Source of the DNA: Anaerolineae bacterium
GTDB lineage: Bacteria; Chloroflexota; Anaerolineae; B4-G1
DNA: 24,772 nucleotides
Assembly (NCBI GenBank): GCA_030620125.1
Contig: JAUXFI010000003.1
Span: forward strand, 1 to 24,772
Reading direction: 5' to 3'
The notes under the pieces were generated by a model. The model was not told the DNA's origin, searched no databases, and worked only from the letters and a program-made list of their open reading frames with translations. Within the stretch, counting starts at the first letter, position 1. Every line of letters starts with the position of its first letter. Shown here piece after piece: positions 1 to 7,795 of this stretch. The translations under genes were made by a program, and so were the position numbers.

Positions 1-8
1 ACGCTCCC

Positions 9-74
9 AGCCCCCGTCTCGGGGGCGAATTCGCGGAGCAAACCTTGTCTGAGCCGCCCCCGGGGACGGGGGCT
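9..74. repeat. Long imperfect inverted repeat
   Basis: Bases 9-18 (AGCCCCCGTC) are exactly complementary to 65-74, and bases 20-27 (CGGGGGCG) to 55-62. Together they form a stem of about 18 bp with one small bulge and a 27-base loop. Smaller competing hairpins are also possible, for example CCCCCG/CGGGGG at 11-25. The element lies just beyond the 3' end of the minus-strand response regulator gene, so it may act as its terminator or be a dispersed palindromic repeat. No convincing T tract follows on either strand. The rest of 1-126 holds no gene that I can support. Confidence 0.6.
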
Positions 75-126
75 TTGAGCGAGAAAGTGCGATTGCCCCA
101 AGATATTGAGAAGATACGAATATTGG

Positions 127-1014
127 TTATTGGGCGGTGCTTATCAAGGCTCGCAGCACCTCCGCTGTGTCCTTGGCCCGATGCCGGATGATGCCGAGGG
201 GTACGTTGGCGCGCAAGGCTGCCGAGAGGATGATGTCCTCGGCGACGGCGAGCGAGTAGAACACGTGCTCCCCGCCCTCAACGCTCTGTTCAAAACGCAG
301 TTGCTCCTGGCCCAGGATCTGCGCCACACGTGCCGAGGTACGCCAGCTTTCGGTGACGGTCTGCGCCAGCGCGCCGGCGTCCTCTGCCGACAGCCGGCCG
401 GTGTGAGCGACCAGTTTATCCCCGCAGGTCAGGATCACTGCCTCAGCGCTGACCTCCTGGGATAGCACATCCATCACCTCGACGATCTCTGGGATGCGCT
501 CGCGCAGCACGACCAACCATTCGTCGCTGCTCACGGCTGGCTGTTCGGAGGATGTGTCTGGCTCTATAGCCACGGCGATGTCGGAGGCCACGTCCGGCTC
601 GATGGTTTCAATGACTTTAATGGCTTCAATGACGTCCGCCCCCCCGCCCACGGACCGCGCCAGCACGTCGGCGATGCGCCCCGGCAATTCAGGGAGAAAA
701 AAGGGCTTGGGCAAGAGACCCTGTACGCCCAGGTCGGCCAGTTCGGGGGGCAGTTCCTCTCCCATGATCGGGATAAGCATCAATCGCAGGCTGGATTGCT
801 GCTGTCGCAGCGCGCGGGCGACTGTGGCCCCATCCGGATCAGTCAAGCCCAGGTCCACGATGGCAAGGTCGAACTCGGCGGAGGTCAGCGCCTCTAGTGC
901 CTCGTCTCCACCGGTCGCCACAGTGGCGCGACACTTGTCATCTTGCTCCAGGCTCTCTCGAAGCATGGTAGCAAAGGCTGCGTTGCTGTCTACGATTAGA
1001 ATTCTATGGGCCAT
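127..1014 (-). CDS. Response regulator with roadblock/LC7-like C-terminal domain
   Basis: This 295-residue protein opens with a receiver domain (about residues 3-118). It has a beta1 Asp (ILIVD, D9), a likely phospho-acceptor D54 (LAIVDLG) and K103 in LLPKPFF. The acidic pocket is reduced, because the usual second acidic residue is Ser, and the switch Thr/Ser position looks like Met, so phosphorylation may be weak. After a low-complexity linker, residues about 165-290 resemble a roadblock/LC7 (MglB-like) domain of the kind that binds small GTPases or forms dimers. There is no DNA-binding domain, so the output is probably protein-protein interaction. I chose the ATG at 1014; a GTG lies immediately before it at 1017. 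No strong ribosome binding site is visible. It is transcribed away from lepB. The receiver call is strong and the roadblock call is by pattern. Confidence 0.85.
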   Translation of the reverse strand: MAHRILIVDSNAAFATMLRESLEQDDKCRATVATGGDEALEALTSAEFDLAIVDLGLTDPDGATVARALRQQQSSLRLMLIPIMGEELPPELADLGVQGLLPKPFFLPELPGRIADVLARSVGGGADVIEAIKVIETIEPDVASDIAVAIEPDTSSEQPAVSSDEWLVVLRERIPEIVEVMDVLSQEVSAEAVILTCGDKLVAHTGRLSAEDAGALAQTVTESWRTSARVAQILGQEQLRFEQSVEGGEHVFYSLAVAEDIILSAALRANVPLGIIRHRAKDTAEVLRALISTAQ

Positions 1015-1079
1015 CACTCATTCAGCAATTGCGATTGGCTTTGGCGACTCGTCGTCTGCAATTGGAAACAGGCACTCTC

Positions 1080-1108
1080 ATTCTACAAGGGAGATGAGGA
1101 AAAGTCAA
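1080..1108 (-). promoter_or_regulatory. Promoter for the response regulator gene
   Basis: On the minus strand a -35 TTGACT (complement of 1103-1108) and a -10 TAGAAT (complement of 1080-1085) are separated by 17 bp. Transcription would start near 1073, giving a leader of about 60 nt before the ATG at 1014. Confidence 0.65.
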
Positions 1109-1151
1109 CATCAACGAGTGTGGCGCGCACTACGGCCACGTTCTGTTCAGT

Positions 1152-1180
1152 TTGCGTCCCTTCCATACATGTACTATAAT
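1152..1180 (+). promoter_or_regulatory. Promoter for the lepB-deoC operon
   Basis: A perfect -10 TATAAT (1175-1180) follows a weak -35 TTGCGT (1152-1157) after 17 bp. The predicted start is near 1187, about 25 nt before lepB. It is divergent from the response regulator promoter, with about 115 bp between the two predicted start points. Confidence 0.65.
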
Positions 1181-1212
1181 GCACACGCTACGATCAAGAG
1201 AGTGAAAGGAGA

Positions 1213-1839
1213 ATGTTGGAAAAAGTTGGGCCTGGAGAAGCGCGGTTTGAGCACCCCCCTCTGCCGGATGGCGAAAGTCTCTCTCTCTCCCGTGCCTTCG
1301 GCGGTGGTTCAGTGCTGCGCGAGATTTTGGAGACTGTTTTATTAACAGTCATCATATTCCTGATCCTCAATACAGCCACGGGGCGTTTTCAGGTGCGTGG
1401 CTCCAGCATGCAACCGGCGCTGCACAATGGGCAGTACCTGGTAGTCGGCAAACTGACCTACTGGCTTCATCCGCCAGGGCGAGGAGACATCATCGTCTTT
1501 AAGCCTCCCAATAGCTCTGGCGAAGACTATATCAAACGCATCGTGGGGTTGCCGGGCGAGCAGGTGGAGATTCAGAGTGGGAAATTGTGGGTGGACGGCG
1601 TTCTTTTCGAGGAGCCCTACATCGCCAACCCCAGCTCCTACTCCGGCTCGTGGAATCTGGGAGATGAAGAGTACTTTGTTCTGGGAGACAATCGCGGCAA
1701 TTCTAGCGACTCGCACAGTTGGGGAATGCTCCCACGGGAGAACATTGTCGGAAAGGCGTGGCTCTGCTATTGGCCGCCGGAGGAGTGGAGTCTGATGACA
1801 CACCACACTTTCCCGGAGCCAACTGACCAGGGGGACTAG
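1213..1839 (+). CDS. lepB: Signal peptidase I
   Basis: Type I signal peptidase, a membrane serine protease with a Ser/Lys dyad that removes signal peptides from exported proteins. The 208-residue protein has one N-terminal membrane segment (about residues 37-55). The catalytic serine is S65 in SSMQP, the RGDIIVF box starts near residue 90, and the catalytic lysine is K108 in DYIKRIVGLPG. Box E (GDNRGNSSDSHSWG) spans 158-171. Length fits the short Gram-positive type. The start is slightly uncertain: GGAG at 1208-1211 is only one base from the ATG at 1213, so a TTG at 1216 is possible. The stop lies 3 bp before deoC, in the first position of a six-gene run. Confidence 0.95.
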   Translation: MLEKVGPGEARFEHPPLPDGESLSLSRAFGGGSVLREILETVLLTVIIFLILNTATGRFQVRGSSMQPALHNGQYLVVGKLTYWLHPPGRGDIIVFKPPNSSGEDYIKRIVGLPGEQVEIQSGKLWVDGVLFEEPYIANPSSYSGSWNLGDEEYFVLGDNRGNSSDSHSWGMLPRENIVGKAWLCYWPPEEWSLMTHHTFPEPTDQGD

Positions 1840-1842
1840 ATT

Positions 1843-2508
1843 GTGGAGAGAGACAAAGTCGCTCACTTTATTGATCACACGCTGCTCAAGCCAGAGGCCA
1901 CGCCGGCACAGGTCGAGGCGCTGTGCGATGAGGCTCGTCACTATGGATTCGCCGCCGTGTGCGTCAATCCCGTCTACGTGAGGCTGGTCTCCAGCAAGCT
2001 GGAGGGGTCTGAGGTGGCAGTCTGTAGTGTGGTCGGTTTCCCACTGGGCGCGACGACCACCGCGGCCAAGGTTTACGAGACCCGGCAGGCCTTGGCCGAT
2101 GGCGCGAGCGAGGTGGATATGGTGATCCACGTTGGGGCGCTCAAGGCGGGCGATCACGAGCACGTACAAGAGGACATCGCAGCCGTGGCGGCCGTTTGCC
2201 ACGAGGGTGGCGCGCAACTCAAGGTCATCATTGAGGCGGCGCTGTTGAGCGACGAGGAGAAAGTCACCGCCTGCCGGCTGGCCCAGGCCGCCGGCGCTGA
2301 CTTTGTCAAGACTTCGACCGGCTTCGCCGGTGGTGGGGCCACGGTCGAGGATGTGCGGCTGATGCGGCAGACGGTGGGGGCGAGTATGGGCGTGAAGGCT
2401 GCTGGCGGTATACGCAGTTATGCCGACTTGCTGGCGATGGTCGAGGCCGGGGCCAATCGTATCGGAGCCAGCGCCGGCGCGCAAATCGTGGAACAGGCTC
2501 CAGCCTGA
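1843..2508 (+). CDS. deoC: Deoxyribose-phosphate aldolase
   Basis: Class I aldolase that splits 2-deoxy-D-ribose 5-phosphate into glyceraldehyde 3-phosphate and acetaldehyde during deoxynucleoside breakdown in the cytoplasm. The 221-residue protein has the full set of family motifs: [10 protein letters not shown] at 11-20, VVGFPLGA at 63-70, EVDMVIHVG with D92, the Schiff-base lysine K156 in FVKTSTGF, and K185 in GVKAAGGIR. It starts with GTG, supported by AGGGGGA at 1829-1835 with 7 bp spacing. It follows lepB by 3 bp, so the two are certainly cotranscribed, although no functional link is obvious. Confidence 0.97.
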   Translation: MERDKVAHFIDHTLLKPEATPAQVEALCDEARHYGFAAVCVNPVYVRLVSSKLEGSEVAVCSVVGFPLGATTTAAKVYETRQALADGASEVDMVIHVGALKAGDHEHVQEDIAAVAAVCHEGGAQLKVIIEAALLSDEEKVTACRLAQAAGADFVKTSTGFAGGGATVEDVRLMRQTVGASMGVKAAGGIRSYADLLAMVEAGANRIGASAGAQIVEQAPA

Positions 2509-2521
2509 AAGGGGTACGGCG

Positions 2522-3046
2522 ATGGATGAACAGTTGCGCACTAGCTGGTTGGTAGCAGATTTTTTCGTTCACAGCTATCGCATATCCGGTCGCGTGGGCG
2601 TGCGTCATCGGAAATTGGCCGACCAACTCAACGATCATACCACAGCCTTCTTGCAGCTTGAGGACGCCTACATTTCCAACATCGAGCACCCTGCGGACAT
2701 CACCGCCAGTCACGCCAAGTCTGTCCTCTGTAAACAACACATCACCACTGTCATCGTCCCTCGCCAAGAGGACGGGTTGCCGCGAGAACATACTTACGGC
2801 AGTTACTTTGGCACACATCTGCGCAGAGTCTTCATCACCGTCCCTGCCTTCGAGATCGAAGGCTACCTGCGACTATCGGGCAAACTGGACCTGCGTACAG
2901 TGCTCACCTCTGGTACAGACAAGTTTATCACCATTCTCGATGGACAGATGAGGGCCTCGCTACGTCCAGATGTTACGTTCACCGGCGGCGCAATCCTGGT
3001 CAACAAAGCTTACATCGGAGCCTTCTGGGTAGAGGAAAAGGAGTAG
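2522..3046 (+). CDS. Conserved-looking protein of unknown function
   Basis: This 174-residue soluble protein has no signal peptide and no membrane segment, and I do not recognise the family. The N-terminus (about residues 10-100) reads as a beta-rich domain with strands such as LVADFFVHSYRISGRVGV and ITTVIVPRQ. The C-terminal half (about 95-165) has a second beta-rich stretch (VFITVPAFEIEGYLRLSGKLDLR, with an ILDGQM turn). The ATG at 2522 has AAAGGGG at 2508-2514, just after the deoC stop, so a longer in-frame extension into deoC is rejected. It sits 7 bp before the receiver-ATPase gene, and its position suggests a partner role in that signalling or assembly unit. This is inference only. Confidence 0.85.
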   Translation: MDEQLRTSWLVADFFVHSYRISGRVGVRHRKLADQLNDHTTAFLQLEDAYISNIEHPADITASHAKSVLCKQHITTVIVPRQEDGLPREHTYGSYFGTHLRRVFITVPAFEIEGYLRLSGKLDLRTVLTSGTDKFITILDGQMRASLRPDVTFTGGAILVNKAYIGAFWVEEKE

Positions 3047-3053
3047 TCTGGCG

Positions 3054-4181
3054 ATGGCAAAAATCCTGGTTATTGACGACAACGCCGAATTTCTGGAGAT
3101 GATCCGCCTGCTACTGGAGGAGCGAGGGGGGCACGAGGCCATACTCAGTGGCGACGGTGCAGATGGGTTGGCCAAAGCACTGGCATCCCCGCCTGATATG
3201 GCGATCATTGACGTGATGATGCCCACCATAAGCGGCTACGAGGTCTGCCGCGAACTGCGCACCAATCCTCCCACGGCCTCCATCCCCATCATCATCCTCA
3301 CGGCGCGGGGCCAACCCGTGGACCGCCAAGCCGCGTTGGACGCCGGCGCCGATGACTATATGTCCAAGCCGGTGCGGATGACAGAGTTACTGGACCGGGT
3401 CAATGATCTGCTGGCGAAACAGGCGGCGGAAAAACCGCCTGCGCCGGCGGGGACGGTCGCGGTGATGAGTCTGCGCGGTGGCGTCGGTGTCACCACGCTG
3501 GCGGTCAACCTGGCAGCGACGCTGGCCCAGGCCAGGGATAAGGGAACCTGCCTGGTGGACGTTTGCCCTTCGTCGGGGCACGTGGCACTACAACTGGGCC
3601 TACGCCCCAAGCCCACCTGGTCGGACCTCGTCCGGACCAGTGTTCCCGATACAGAGATCATCGCGGCCCACCTGCTGCAACACGCTTCTGGACTGCGGGT
3701 GCTGGCGTCGCCGGCCTTCCCCATCGTGGGGCAGGGGTTGCCGCGGATAGTGGCACGGAGGATGTTCAGCGTCCTGCAGCAACAATTTGCCACTGTCGTC
3801 GTGGATACGCCGCCGGTGCTCAGTGAGGTGACGATGACAGTACTGGAAGCAGCCACAGTCGTGGGGTTGGTGATCACTGCCGAACCTTGCTCAATCCAGA
3901 CGGCCATCGGCACCCTGCATGCCCTCAAGCAGTGGTCAGCCAAACTGCAGATCATTCTCAACCAGGTCACCCCGGCTCCCCAGTTGCCAACCGGGGCAGT
4001 CGAGCGCGCTCTGAAACGTCCATTGATGTGGACCATCCCATACGATCCGGCCCAGGCGCGGGCGCTGACACAAGGAGTACCGCTGGCGTTCCAGAGTCCC
4101 AGTTCACCATTGGCGCAGGCCGCGCGAGGTCTGGCCCAGGAACTGGCCCGAGTTGCACGGAACATAGCCGTCAGCCAATAG
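3054..4181 (+). CDS. Receiver domain fused to a TadZ/CpaE-like MinD-family ATPase
   Basis: The 375-residue protein begins with a complete receiver domain (1-122): acidic pair D8/D9, phospho-acceptor D53, T83 and K105 in MSKPVRM. From about residue 134 comes a ParA/MinD-type ATPase with a deviant Walker A, LRGGVGVTT (140-148). The signature lysine is Arg and the P-loop lysine is Val, while the later switch (CLVDV, D169) and Walker B-like VVVDTPP (D251) remain. This pattern is known from TadZ/CpaE proteins, which mark the pole for Tad/Flp pilus assembly. No other tad genes occur in the window. AAAGGAG overlaps the end of the preceding gene and sets the ATG at 3054. A role in positioning envelope machinery is inferred. 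Confidence 0.88.
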   Translation: MAKILVIDDNAEFLEMIRLLLEERGGHEAILSGDGADGLAKALASPPDMAIIDVMMPTISGYEVCRELRTNPPTASIPIIILTARGQPVDRQAALDAGADDYMSKPVRMTELLDRVNDLLAKQAAEKPPAPAGTVAVMSLRGGVGVTTLAVNLAATLAQARDKGTCLVDVCPSSGHVALQLGLRPKPTWSDLVRTSVPDTEIIAAHLLQHASGLRVLASPAFPIVGQGLPRIVARRMFSVLQQQFATVVVDTPPVLSEVTMTVLEAATVVGLVITAEPCSIQTAIGTLHALKQWSAKLQIILNQVTPAPQLPTGAVERALKRPLMWTIPYDPAQARALTQGVPLAFQSPSSPLAQAARGLAQELARVARNIAVSQ

Positions 4182-4216
4182 GCGCTGCCGGCCACCGACC
4201 TTTCGAAGGAGAAACG

Positions 4217-6229
4217 ATGCATCGAACAGCCATTGTGCTAGTTGCCGCATTGACTATGCTGGTAGCGGCAAGTTGTTGTTGCTGCTGTGGTGGTTTTGAT
4301 TGGGACAATTGGGATTGGGAGACAGCCTTTGAACCCACGTTCGTCTTTGAGACGTCGGTAGCACCTTCATACGACACCCCCACTCCCGAACTCACCCCCG
4401 TCATCACCCGCGAGCCAGTGGGTGACGTCGGAGCCGAGACAGAGGAGTTGCTGGAGACGACCGAAGCACCGGTGCGCGACCTGCACGACCTGGCGATCCG
4501 GTTGCGTCACTTGCCCTCCGACACTCCGCGTACCGTCAACCCAGGCGGTTCGCCCGACTACGAGATCGGTACCCGCCGCCTATTCCACGCTTCCAACGTG
4601 GACACCAACGAGCAGTTCGATGTCTATGCTATCCTGGAGTACAAGACCGAGCACGTGTACATGTGGGTCGAGGAAGGAGCGCGCTTCGACCGTGATGACC
4701 TCGAAGCTGCCGCTGACACATTCGAGGAGCACTCTTACCCCACCAACCGGGCCTTCTTTGGCAGCGAATGGACCCCTGGGGTGGACAACGACCCTCACGT
4801 CAGCATTCTCCACTCCCGCAACCTGGGGGCCTCCGTCGCTGGCTACTATTCCAGCGCCGACGAGTTCGTCTCTGCCGTGCGTGAAGACTCCAACGAACTG
4901 GAGATGTTCTACATCAACATCGAAAACGTGACCGTCAACGACAACTTTTACAACGGCGTGCTGGCCCACGAGTTCCAGCACATGATCCACTGGTACAACG
5001 ACCGCAACGAGGAGACCTGGCTGAACGAAGGTTTCTCCGAGTTGGCGATGCACCTGAACGGCTTTGACATTGGCGGCTCCGACTGGACGTTTGCCAGGCA
5101 GCCGGATACACAACTCAACTCCTGGCCCGAGGGTCCCGGCGCGGCGGGGGCCAACTATGGCGCAGGCTATCTCTTCACTTTTTATTTTCTCGATCGCTTC
5201 GGCCCCGAGGCCACCCAGTCGCTAGTCGCCCATCCCGAAAACTCTTTCGCCAGCGTAGAGGCCGTGCTGGAGGAAATGGGCGCTGGGCTGACTTACGATG
5301 ACCTGTTCGCCGACTGGATCGTCGCCAACCTGCTGGACGATCCCTACATCGCCGATGGGCGCTACGGCTACGAGGAGATTGACCCACCCTTCTTTGACAT
5401 TGAAACCACTTACGACGAGTCCGACTATCCCGTCTTTGAAAGCAGTACCGTGCACCAGCACGGCACCGACTATATCGAACTGAACGGCGATCAGTCACTC
5501 GCATTTCGCTTCACCGGCTCCACTCAGATCGGCCTGGTAGACACCACCGCCCACAGCGGGCGCTACTTCTGGTGGTCGAATCGGGGCGATGACTCGGACA
5601 TGATGCTCACGCGCGCATTCGATCTCTCGGGCGTCAGCGAGGCCACGCTCGAGTTCTGGGCCTGGTACGATATCGAGAAAGATTGGGACTATGCCTACGT
5701 GCAGATCAGCACCGACGGAGGAGAGACGTGGGAGATTCTCACCACTCCCTCCGGCACACCCACCAATCCCAACGGCAATTCCTTCGGCTGGGCCTATACC
5801 GGCAGCGGCGGCGGCGGAACCCCGGCGTGGATAAAGGAACAAGTGAACCTTTCTCCGTACACCGGGCAGGAGGTACAGATCCGCTTCGAGTACATCACCG
5901 ACGACGCGGTCAACCGCCCCGGCTTTGTCCTGGATGACATCGCTATTCCTGAGATTGACTATTTCAGCGACTTCGAGGAGGACGAGAATGGGTGGGAGCC
6001 AGCCGGTTTCATCCGTCACGCCAACGTGCTGCCCCAGCGCTGGCTGGTGCAACTGATCCTCTACGGTCCCGAGACGACGGTGCAGCGACTGGAACTGGGC
6101 AAAGATCAGACCGGCGAGTGGATCATCCCGCTAGAAGGCCGCACAGACCGGGCCGTGATCACGGTCTCCGGGCTGGCGCCCGTGACGACGGAGATAGCAT
6201 CGTACAGCTACGAGATTGAAAAGCAGTAG
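4217..6229 (+). CDS. Lipoprotein zinc metallopeptidase, immune inhibitor A-like
   Basis: This 670-residue secreted protein starts with a lipoprotein-type signal (residues 1-20, ending LVAASC). Five consecutive cysteines (20-24) and a Trp/Asp-rich patch follow. The peptidase core carries HEFQH (H251, E252, H255) and the downstream NEGFSE motif with E271 as likely third zinc ligand, typical of gluzincins. Residues about 455-620 form a beta-sandwich region with a segment (FWAWYDIEKDWDYAYVQIS) like those of M6 immune inhibitor A proteins, ending in further beta-rich sequence. It probably degrades extracellular protein. The exact MEROPS family (M6 or M30-like) is not settled. GAAGGAG at 4205-4211 fixes the ATG at 4217; the reading frame is open further upstream, inside the previous gene, but that extension is not used. 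Confidence 0.88.
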   Translation: MHRTAIVLVAALTMLVAASCCCCCGGFDWDNWDWETAFEPTFVFETSVAPSYDTPTPELTPVITREPVGDVGAETEELLETTEAPVRDLHDLAIRLRHLPSDTPRTVNPGGSPDYEIGTRRLFHASNVDTNEQFDVYAILEYKTEHVYMWVEEGARFDRDDLEAAADTFEEHSYPTNRAFFGSEWTPGVDNDPHVSILHSRNLGASVAGYYSSADEFVSAVREDSNELEMFYINIENVTVNDNFYNGVLAHEFQHMIHWYNDRNEETWLNEGFSELAMHLNGFDIGGSDWTFARQPDTQLNSWPEGPGAAGANYGAGYLFTFYFLDRFGPEATQSLVAHPENSFASVEAVLEEMGAGLTYDDLFADWIVANLLDDPYIADGRYGYEEIDPPFFDIETTYDESDYPVFESSTVHQHGTDYIELNGDQSLAFRFTGSTQIGLVDTTAHSGRYFWWSNRGDDSDMMLTRAFDLSGVSEATLEFWAWYDIEKDWDYAYVQISTDGGETWEILTTPSGTPTNPNGNSFGWAYTGSGGGGTPAWIKEQVNLSPYTGQEVQIRFEYITDDAVNRPGFVLDDIAIPEIDYFSDFEEDENGWEPAGFIRHANVLPQRWLVQLILYGPETTVQRLELGKDQTGEWIIPLEGRTDRAVITVSGLAPVTTEIASYSYEIEKQ

Positions 6230-6239
6230 GGAGGGGTCT

Positions 6240-7787
6240 TTGTCCAAGATCCAAGTGCTCGTCGTGGACGACAGTCGTGACATACGCGAGTTCGTCGTCC
6301 AACTTGTCCTAAAGCCCAATGGCTTTGAAGCATTGGAAGCCACCGACGGTGACGAAGGGCTGCGTCTGGCCCTCGAAGGCAACGTTGATCTCATGCTGCT
6401 CGACCTCGAGATGCCCGTGATGAACGGCTTCGAGGTGCTCGACGGTTTGCGTGCCCAGCACTCCGATGTCCCGGTCGTCTTGATGACCTCACATGGGTCT
6501 GAGGCCATCGCCGTCGAGTTGTTCCGCAAGGGCGTGCGCGATTACATCATCAAGCCCTTCACCGCCGATGAAATGCTGGCAGCTATTGAGCGGGCGCTGA
6601 CGGAGGTGCGACTTCAGCGCGAGAAGAAAGCTCTCACTGTCCGGCTGACGCAGTCCAAGCAGCAACTGGAGCAGCGACTGTGTGAGCTCAACACACTTGG
6701 TCAGATCGGGAGATCAGTCACAGCACTGATAGAACGCGATAGACTGCTGGAGCGGATAGTAGACGCCGCGATGTACATCACCGGTTCTGAGGCGGGGGCG
6801 GTCTTTTTGCGGAACGAGCACACGGGTGAGCTGCGAGAACACGTGCGCAAGCAGCGCATAGAGGGAAAGGAGCAACAGTCATCACGGCGCACGGAGGATC
6901 AACTGGCGGCCGATGCCGTGCGCAAGGGGGATGCCACGATGACCGGCGCGATGCTCTATGCGCCATTAAAGGTCGGCGGAAAGACCATCGGCGCACTGGG
7001 AGTGAGCAACAAGGTCACGACCCGCTTCTTCAACGAACACGATCGGCGTCTGCTTACGACGCTGGCCGACTATGCGGCCATCGCGATTGAAAACGCCCGC
7101 TTGCTGCAACAGGTCGAGCAGACCAAAGAGCGGGAGAAGAAGCAGATACGGGGATTGTTCGAGCGTTACGTCGCCCCCAAAGTAGTGGAAAAACTCATGG
7201 CTCAACCCGACGCTATCGCGCTGGGTGGCGTGCGCCAGATGGTGACCACTCTCTTCGCCGACATTCGTGGCTTTAGCGACTTTAGCGCCCGTACCACGCC
7301 TGAGGTGTTGGTGGGCGTCCTCAACCACCACATCACCACGGCTGCCGAAGCCATTCTGGCCGAAGAGGGGACGTTGGACAAGTTCCTGGGTGATGCAGTG
7401 ATGGCCTACTTTAACGCTCCCCTGCCGCAGCCAGACCACGCTCTGCGGGCAGTGCGCGCGGCGTACCGTATGTGCGAGGCGGTTAAAAAGTCCCACGCGC
7501 GGATCCCTCCGGCCTATCGCCTCCAGTTTGGGGTGGGAATTTGCACGGGTGAGGTTCTGGTGGGCAACATCGGCGCGCCGCAACTGATGAGCTTTACCGT
7601 CATCGGCGACGCGGTGAACACGAGCCGCAGGTTACAGGAGCACGCCCGTGGAGGCCAGATTCTGATCGGCCAGAGGGTCTACGAGATGGTACAGGGTTAC
7701 GTCGAGGCGCGACCGGTGGGAACGTTGGAAATCAAAGGGCACCCACAACCTGAGCCGGTGTTTGAGGTGGTAGCGCTGCGCGTGTGA
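6240..7787 (+). CDS. Receiver-GAF-class III adenylate cyclase
   Basis: A 515-residue cytoplasmic signalling enzyme. The receiver domain (3-125) has D10/D11, phospho-acceptor D55 and K105. A helical linker follows, then a GAF domain (about 155-295) and the catalytic domain (about 325-500). Class III cyclase residues are present: metal-binding D341 (FADIRGF) and D385 (LGDAVMA), purine-selecting K381 and T453, and transition-state N460 and R464 (GDAVNTSRR). The K/T pair favours ATP over GTP, so the product should be cAMP. The start is TTG at 6240, five bases after GGAGG (6230-6234), 10 bp downstream of the metallopeptidase. Phosphorylation and a GAF ligand probably control cAMP output. The gene ends 8 bp from a convergent gene. 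Confidence 0.92.
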   Translation: MSKIQVLVVDDSRDIREFVVQLVLKPNGFEALEATDGDEGLRLALEGNVDLMLLDLEMPVMNGFEVLDGLRAQHSDVPVVLMTSHGSEAIAVELFRKGVRDYIIKPFTADEMLAAIERALTEVRLQREKKALTVRLTQSKQQLEQRLCELNTLGQIGRSVTALIERDRLLERIVDAAMYITGSEAGAVFLRNEHTGELREHVRKQRIEGKEQQSSRRTEDQLAADAVRKGDATMTGAMLYAPLKVGGKTIGALGVSNKVTTRFFNEHDRRLLTTLADYAAIAIENARLLQQVEQTKEREKKQIRGLFERYVAPKVVEKLMAQPDAIALGGVRQMVTTLFADIRGFSDFSARTTPEVLVGVLNHHITTAAEAILAEEGTLDKFLGDAVMAYFNAPLPQPDHALRAVRAAYRMCEAVKKSHARIPPAYRLQFGVGICTGEVLVGNIGAPQLMSFTVIGDAVNTSRRLQEHARGGQILIGQRVYEMVQGYVEARPVGTLEIKGHPQPEPVFEVVALRV

Positions 7788-7795
7788 GACTGGCC

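Noticed and set aside
1342..2541. Open frame of 399 residues on the minus strand
   Set aside because: It overlaps lepB and deoC, which are certain, and shows no motif or ribosome binding site.
3887..4216. In-frame extension upstream of the metallopeptidase
   Set aside because: It lies inside the TadZ-like gene and would bury a clear lipoprotein signal peptide; GAAGGAG points to the ATG at 4217.
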